Origin: Nereocystis luetkeana
Taxonomy: Eukaryota > Sar > Phaeophyceae > Laminariales > Laminariaceae
Reading direction: 5' to 3'
Length of the DNA: 64,000 nucleotides
NCBI GenBank assembly: GCA_031213475.1
Contig: JARUPZ010000015.1
Location: forward strand, 9,452,528-9,516,527
A program made the position numbers and the translations under genes. The notes beneath the pieces are model-generated. The model worked only from the letters and a program-made list of their open reading frames with translations, searched no databases and was not told the DNA's origin. Shown one piece after another: positions 58,561 to 64,000 of this stretch. How positions within the stretch are numbered: position 1 is the first letter of the stretch; every line of letters begins with the position of its first letter.

Positions 58561-59544
58561 GGGGTGCACCAGAAGTTCCTGAGTCCCTAACATTAGGAGC
58601 TCAATGTCTCACCCGATACAACACTTGGAAGAAATTCGTTCGGGCCACCCGACCAGCACTTGTATGCGCTAACTGGTAGTTCCTCACTTACGGAACTCAA
58701 TGAGTCAGAAACCTCTGGCCCAAAACGTGCAACCCCTACCTTGGGATGACCCTATGATTGAAGGGGCACTTGGTACACATCAGAACCCTGCAACAGCGGA
58801 AGAGGAGGTACCATAACAACCTTCCTCTTCCTCCTGCTCTTGTTGATTGGCCATACTGTTCCTGTAGTTGGGAGACAGACTCGAGGCGGAAGCGCGGGGC
58901 CTCGGTAGCAGGCAGATACCTGGTATCCAAAGCCACCCGACAAGTGTTACGAGATTGTGCAGGATAGTGTATTTGTTGATGTCGTCCTAACAAAAGCAGA
59001 GTCGCCTCCAGACACCTTCCAGTGACTAACCTACTGCCGCTACTGCTACCAAGGCAAACGAAACGGCAGCACCTAACGCTATACCTGGTACTTCGTAGGT
59101 GATAAACAAGAGACCTGACAACACGCGAAAAAATTCAACGACCAACGCCAACATGGGGAGGGTGACTCGTGCACCGAGTCAAGCTGGGGAGACTAATTGA
59201 GAGGTTCAAGCGGGTTCAACTCCCACCCCACCTGAGTCGGGAGAGACAATACTAGACTAGGGTGCCTACATCCTCGGAATAAACCATCCTCTGATGACGG
59301 TCAGAGACAGGCCCGACTAAGATGGAACAAACGACCAGGGTTCGAACCCGTGCACGAAAACTAGAGAATCTATTGTGGACGGGGTTTTCCTCTGGCTCTC
59401 CGGGGCATTAAAAACCCCCCGATACACCTAACACACAGCAGCAGGTCTACTGTAGCTCATGCAGTACGTCCGAGGTTTGGTCCCAAACAGTAGGTCTGAC
59501 ACGAGACAGAAGGTCTGCCGCAAATCAACAGGTTGGACATGCAG
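58561..59544. other. Intergenic DNA, no supported gene
   Basis: Two TACCWGGTA palindromes (58917, 59082) and a B-box-like GGTTCGAACCC at about 59339. Nothing else recognised. Confidence 0.3.
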
Positions 59545-59666
59545 TAGATCCCCTCGCGCCTTATCGTGACCACTGGCTTGGGCTTCTGTCTGTTGTCGAT
59601 GAGATCAACAACAACGACGACAGCACGGCCTCCACGTGGAGCACACCAGGGTACCGGGCGGCTGAG
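59545..59666 (+). CDS. Candidate orphan exon, unknown product
   Basis: An acceptor (GGACATGCAG) and a strong donor (GAG-GTATGT) bracket 122 nt coding about 40 residues that look like protein, including LLSVVDEINNNDDSTAST and STWSTPGYRAAE. The STW motif with a preceding INNN faintly recalls the pro-region of papain-like cysteine proteases, but this is a guess. No partner exon was found. Confidence 0.25.
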
Positions 59667-59939
59667 GTATGTTTTACAGGCGGACAAGTCGACGCACGAT
59701 CGACCACAACCAACCTTACTCGCGTGCGCCGGGGGGAAAACCCCCCCGCCCTCTCCACCCGCTGCGCCCACCCAGACCGATCACAGCACGGCAACGCAGT
59801 GTCACAACTCGCAAGGGTCGTGTCGACACTCAACTCTTCCTCTCCAGCGAAACAAGGCATGCTGCCTGGACATCTACACAATAGCGGCCCACACAAACGA
59901 ACATCTCTGAACCCCCTGCGTTTGTTTCAAAACGAAACC

Positions 59940-60030
59940 CAAACCTACCCCCCCCCCGCTCATTCGATTGCGGCCATGCGTGACATGAGTACCCCCCCCC
60001 CTCCCCACCCCCCGGGTTGTTTGTGGGTGA
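59940..60030. repeat. Poly-C-ended repeat, module 1, short end
   Basis: GCGGCCATGCGTGACATGAGTACC followed by a C-tract: the terminal 40 bp of module 1 only. Confidence 0.6.
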
Positions 60031-60553
60031 AATAAAAAAATCGGTTGTGTATGCGCGCGCTGAAATACTCGATAGTGCGCGCCCCCTTCCTTGCTACCCC
60101 TACCTAGCCCCCCCAACCCCTACCCTGATAACGCCACTATCACAAACACCACCAGGAAAAAAACAACGTATATACTGCAGTTCTAGTATACCAGGTAACC
60201 ACTCTGGAAGAAGGAAATGTGAGGAATTTTCGGTGCTCACATTTGTTGGACGCTTTTGGAACCCCCGAGACAAAGACCAAAAAAATAAGCTGTGATAACT
60301 TTGGCGTCGTCAATTTTAGTGTGTGAGGGCCCACAAGTATGGGTAGTGATCATCCTGCGGCCCCCTCTCCGTACGGTGCGACTCCTTGCCTTGCATGGCA
60401 AACCTTGGACACCCCAGCTTGTGTCGTTTTGTAATCACGCCGTGGTTGGCGCTGTAGGTAATAGTCATCACTTCTTTTTATCGTCATGTTTTCCCTTCTG
60501 AAAGGCCCGAGAGGGGTCACGTCTAAACACTCCTTACCTTACATTTCGCGGCC

Positions 60554-60650
60554 TTAACCCCTTTAGTACTGCAGCCCCGATTTGGGGACAAACCACTCAA
60601 ATTCCAAGTGGTTTGCCCCCGAAACGGGACTACAGTTCTAAATGGGTTGA
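60554..60650. mobile_element. Hairpin element, family B, copy 5
   Basis: Begins TTAACCCCTTTAGTACTGCA and ends with the inverse ACAGTTCTAAATGGGTTGA; the core is shared with copies 1-4. A TACCAGGTA lies 13 bp beyond it. Confidence 0.8.
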
Positions 60651-61840
60651 TGGCAAAACTGGTACCAGGTACACGTTGGCATCGGATTGGGAGGGTGGCC
60701 CCACAGTACCATGGCGCAACCCGAGCTGATTCCAAGCGGTACGGCAAGGCGAGGCATGCTGCCGCCTAGGTACATAGGTGGCATCTAGACTCAAAACGGC
60801 TCACGTTGATTCGGCTACGTCGCTTTGCTGCCAAGGCAGCAATAAACAAATGTATGGTACCTCTGCAACTCGTGTATATCTTGCTGGCCTTGCCAGAACG
60901 GACCGAACCGAACGCAGCAAGCGCTACAAATAGTAGTGTTGGATATCGAATCGAGTGTTTCCATGCATCGATATATCGACGTGTCGATGTTCGATATTAT
61001 GTATCGTATCGAAAGTTGTGATATATCGATGTATCGCTGTAGGCGGCACCCCCCCCCAAGTCAAAGCCCCACAACGGCGACACACAAACGATGGGCTGCG
61101 TCACTTTACTGCGAAGGCAGCAAGCAACAATGTATCTGGTCCACCTCCACTCCCTACCTGATGCCAGGTACATAACACCGGCATTTTCACAATGAGCCGA
61201 GCAACACGTGCACTCCGTCTAAAAATCCGCCTGCTGCGGCTACAGATTGCACCAGCAACAGTAGTCCCTCTCCTCATTCTTTGCCTCCAGCCTAAACCCC
61301 ACCTGCAACTAGCACCGAACAACCTGATCGAACACGACAAGCACTCCTGGCCATGCGAGAGACTACCAAGAACAAGAACAGTCCCTCGCGAGCACCACTT
61401 TGCCATACGTCAAATCACACTGCGGCCAACAAGAGCGACAGCAAACAGCAGCAGCGCCTCCACCACGTCCACTCTGGCCGTCTCTAGGTTTTACTCACAA
61501 CTCCCCCTACCATTAGTTATGCTCCCCTACCCACCGCGCCGTGGGGTACCTCGTCGATCGCCCACGCCCCTCCCACGCGCCGCGCCGACGAGAATTTTCC
61601 CGAGGAATTTCCCGAGAACTTTCCCAAGAATTTTTTCCCGAAACATTACACGAGAAAGAACTATCCCGAGAAAAGTTCCCAGGCGGTAGGTCGGGGCCAG
61701 GGTATAGAAAAGACTAACAGATAACAGGGTTAGGTTTCAGAGAGCCGACTAGATTTTCTCTCTTTCCATGTCGGCCGCCCATCTTCTCGCTCACTCGCGT
61801 TCCACCCTAAAAAATACACCGGTAGAGTAGAGCGCGTCTC
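60651..61840. other. Intergenic DNA, no supported gene
   Basis: An ATATCGATGTATCGA-type self-complementary patch (60950-61040), two copies of TTGCTGCCAAGGCAGCAA/TTACTGCGAAGGCAGCAA (60828, 61098), and a TTTCCCGAGAA minisatellite (61590-61680). Confidence 0.35.
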
Positions 61841-61962
61841 TCACGACGTTTGGGTGGCGAGGAGGCTGTTCCTGGCGCCCAAAACGTTTCGCGGGTCGAG
61901 CGCGCGCTTCATCCCGACCACGAGGTCGGTCACCACGGGGGACGAGACCCGAGACATGAAGC
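61841..61962 (-). CDS. Last exon of a FAD-linked oxidase-like gene (partial)
   Basis: Read on the - strand, an acceptor CCCCGCGCAG is followed by 122 nt (2 nt plus 39 codons and a TGA stop) encoding FMSRVSSPVVTDLV, then VGMKRALDPRNVLGARNSLL. The KRALDPRNVLG motif is the C-terminal signature of FAD-linked oxidases of the vanillyl-alcohol-oxidase fold (D-lactate dehydrogenase, 2-hydroxyglutarate dehydrogenase and relatives). The RNSLL ending recalls alkyl-dihydroxyacetone-phosphate synthase of peroxisomal ether-lipid synthesis. Upstream exons would lie beyond 61962; none was recognised before the window edge, so a retrotransposon-bearing intron is likely. Family call moderate, exact enzyme uncertain. 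Confidence 0.45.
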
Positions 61963-62950
61963 CTGCGCGGGGCGGGGGAGGGGGAGGGAGGGTGGGGTTG
62001 AAGTTGAAGTTGAAGTTGGGGTTGAGGGGGTACTGATTTGTTGTTCGCTTTAGTCATTCAACCATTGACCACCCACCCCTTACGCGACGGAGAACCGCTC
62101 CTACTCCCAAGAAAAGACACCTCCAACATTGGGGCGCTCATCAGGGAGGGGCGGGGCGGCGGGAGAGGGTGTACTTATGTCATGCATGGCCGTAGTCGTA
62201 TGTAGGGCCATAGAGAGAAACTCGCGTCCCTACACCGCCGGGACGGAGCACGTCGGGTTATCACCGACCCGACCACATTGCATACACCAAGGGGAACGTT
62301 CTTAGGTTTTTAGAGTCGTGTTTAACTACAGTAGTACCAGGTATTATTTTTGTTCCTGGTGAGAGTAGTGGCGGTAGTGTGGTAGGAGTCGGGTTGGGGG
62401 AAGGCTATATTTTGATGGGGCGGGGGCGGGGGGCGGTGTTAGGGGCGTTCCTTGTGTTTGTGTGGGGACGGGGGGGACGGGGGGGGGGGGGTACTTGATA
62501 GGAGAGGTGTGCTCAATATCATGCATGGCCGTAGTCGATTCACAAGACCCTCGCATCCCTACAATGTCGGGACGGAGCGCGTCGGGTTTTCACCGACCAG
62601 GCAGACATTGCCTGCGCCAAGCGCGAAGCGCCTTGAGATGTTGGGCGTGTGCACGAAGGGTGAGCTGCATCCTACTAAGAACCGCTTGTGAGGCGGGGCC
62701 TTGCACATGGGTGACAACTTCGAATAACTTGATCTGTTTTTTGTTGAGTAGTAGCCCCCTCCAGAGACTGCAATAGGTATACACTACAAGGTTCCCCTTC
62801 GTGATGTGGGTGGCATGAAATCCGGGGGGTGTCGCAAGTTGGGAAGCGAGACGCAGGTACAACCCTTGCACCTCTGTTTTGAGTAAAAATGATCTCGGAG
62901 AAAACTGAGTCATGGGCTACTGATCTATTGCTAAAAGCGAAGAGTAGTAG
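61963..62950. repeat. Poly-G-ended repeats, modules 1 and 2, near the oxidase exon
   Basis: Module 2 in reverse (62056-62145, CCATTGACCACCCACCCCTT), then module 1 truncated (62172-62280) and module 1 full (62516-62700, CATGCATGGCCGTAGTCGAT to CGCTTGTGAGGCGG). One TACCAGGTA at 62335. No gene supported. Confidence 0.7.
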
Positions 62951-64000
62951 TCTAGTCTTCGACGCTCTCGCATGTCTTGGCGCATACGTGTAGGAGACAT
63001 TGGACTACTGCTGTATCTCTTGTACCGGGCACGATAGAAACATCTAGCGCAAACACGTCGGTCCCGGCGGAACTAGCACAATCGTACTGGGAGGAAAAGG
63101 GAAGTGCCCCCCCCGTTAAGGGGGAACGCACCACTGAGGCCGTACATGCCATCAGGTCCACATTGAACGAGCACTCCCCGGGCTGAAAACTCGAGTCAAC
63201 CCCCAACCGAGAGCCCCCCCCCCGAATCGAGCAAGAAGGCAATCTTCCCTGCGACTTGTCTCGTATCCTGGAGAAGCGCCCGTCAGTACGGGCAGGCCGT
63301 CGCCCGGTGTCCTTCGCGCTTGCACCGGGAGCAGGTAGAGAACGCACAGTTTCGGTGGTCGTGGTTGGGGTTCCGTCCATTTGCTGTGCACCTGTCGCAG
63401 GTAGGGTTGCCCGGAACCGGCTGAAAGTGTTGTTGTTCCTCCTGCATCATGGCATTAAAAGTGGAGATCGCCGAGAGCGCGCGGTTCGATGTCGGAAGCG
63501 GTGGGGGGCTGGCACCCCCTCCCCGACCCCCGGCGCCGCCGCCCCCTTTTTGAAATGCCTTCCCACTCTTGCCCTTGGTGCCCCCCCCCGTCCCCGGGGG
63601 GAACGGGAGCATGACCGGCTGTGAAGAGGGGTTTGCCGAGCGCCACGCCCCCCTCGGCAGCGGAGCAAAGCCGGCGGGCGGCGCCCGCTGCCACGTGCCC
63701 CCCGAGGCCGCTGCATGACCACGAAGCGCGGGGCCGCCCTGGGACCTCGCCCCCCGAGAGCCCCCCCGAAAGGGCGTCACCCCAATCGTGGTCCCCGGGC
63801 GCTGGGCCTTCTGGATGGCGCGGGCATCCTTCAGGTCCCGCTCAATTTGGTATTTTGACAGACCGCGGGTGTTACGCAGTTTATCGGTGAACACCGACAG
63901 GGTCACCGCCGCGCAGCCGAAGCGCCGGAAGATGAATGGTCTTGGCGCGGGAGAGCCCCAAATCGCCGGCCAAGTCGGCCGCCCTGCGTCTGCGCGAAAT
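62950..64000 (-). mobile_element. LTR-retrotransposon Gag/protease remnant, open at window edge
   Basis: On the - strand a Gag-like frame with a CCHC knuckle is followed within 60 bp by a retropepsin-like word, GKIAFLLDSGGG, at about 63221-63250, in a different frame and broken by a G-tract. A third frame stays open to about 62952. The order nucleocapsid then aspartic protease is that of LTR retrotransposons. Frame changes and the homopolymer suggest decay. No LTR, reverse transcriptase or integrase is inside the window. Confidence 0.5.
63283..64000 (-). CDS. Gag-like protein with CCHC zinc knuckle (partial)
   Basis: The frame enters from beyond the window and stops at 63283. Its C-terminus contains C-x2-C-x4-H-x4-C (CSRCKREGHRATAC), the retroviral-type nucleic-acid-binding knuckle, preceded by a second Cys/His cluster (CDRCTANGR...HDHRNC). 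The middle is Gly/Pro/Ala-rich. The product would package element RNA. The true start lies outside the window, and a frameshift near 63905 is possible because another frame looks better upstream. An unrelated cellular CCHC protein is the alternative. Confidence 0.5.
   Translation of the reverse strand, partial: FRADAGRPTWPAIWGSPAPRPFIFRRFGCAAVTLSVFTDKLRNTRGLSKYQIERDLKDARAIQKAQRPGTTIGVTPFRGGSRGARSQGGPALRGHAAASGGTWQRAPPAGFAPLPRGAWRSANPSSQPVMLPFPPGTGGGTKGKSGKAFQKGGGGAGGRGGGASPPPLPTSNRALSAISTFNAMMQEEQQHFQPVPGNPTCDRCTANGRNPNHDHRNCAFSTCSRCKREGHRATACPY

Noticed and set aside
59330..59360. B-box-like GGTTCGAACCC
   Set aside because: The T-stem has a mismatch and no A-box or acceptor pairing was found within 100 bp upstream.
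1..64000. CRISPR arrays, bacterial operons, rRNA genes
   Set aside because: Tandem repeats present lack regular unique spacers, genes are intron-rich and no rRNA core sequence was recognised.

Overview
The window looks like nuclear DNA of a photosynthetic stramenopile, most likely a brown alga of the Ectocarpus type. The grounds are genes split into many short exons by long GT-AG introns, abundant CAG/GCT microsatellites and long poly-G/poly-C tracts, no bacterial gene organisation, and a plastid-targeting presequence with a Phe at the signal-peptide cleavage site, as in heterokont plastid proteins. The taxon is an inference; no database could be searched.

Layout. (1) 374-24410, + strand: one large gene assembled from seven phase-compatible exons. 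It encodes three PHD fingers, a JmjC oxygenase domain with a complete HxD...H triad, and a tail of about 2.3 kb codons (roughly 2,300 residues) ending in RS dipeptides; it is probably a chromatin protein. Its fifth intron (6.3 kb) holds a tandem array of about 600-bp units rich in GGGTC, one of which is interrupted by a 1,475-bp hAT-like non-autonomous element with an 8-bp target-site duplication. (2) 24411-37250: 12.8 kb with no convincing gene, holding miniature inverted-repeat elements, hairpin elements, tandem duplications and a poly-G-ended repeat family. (3) 37251-56026, + strand: a complete 15-exon gene for plastid dihydroxyacid dehydratase (branched-chain amino-acid synthesis), 635 residues, with every splice phase consistent. 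(4) 56027-61840: repeats, minisatellites and one weak candidate exon. (5) 61841-61962, - strand: probable last exon of a FAD-linked oxidase gene lying mostly outside the window. (6) about 62950-64000, - strand: Gag/protease remnant of an LTR retrotransposon running off the edge.

The most unusual signals are not genes. A palindromic 9-mer, TACCWGGTA, occurs at least 27 times (about 0.5 expected) and never in the assigned exons. At least seven of the fifteen dehydratase exons, and one JmjC exon, have degenerate tandem copies of an exon/intron junction lying in the neighbouring intron. Two families of short inverted-repeat elements recur through the window, and one hairpin copy sits in a tandem duplication whose sister unit preserves the empty site.
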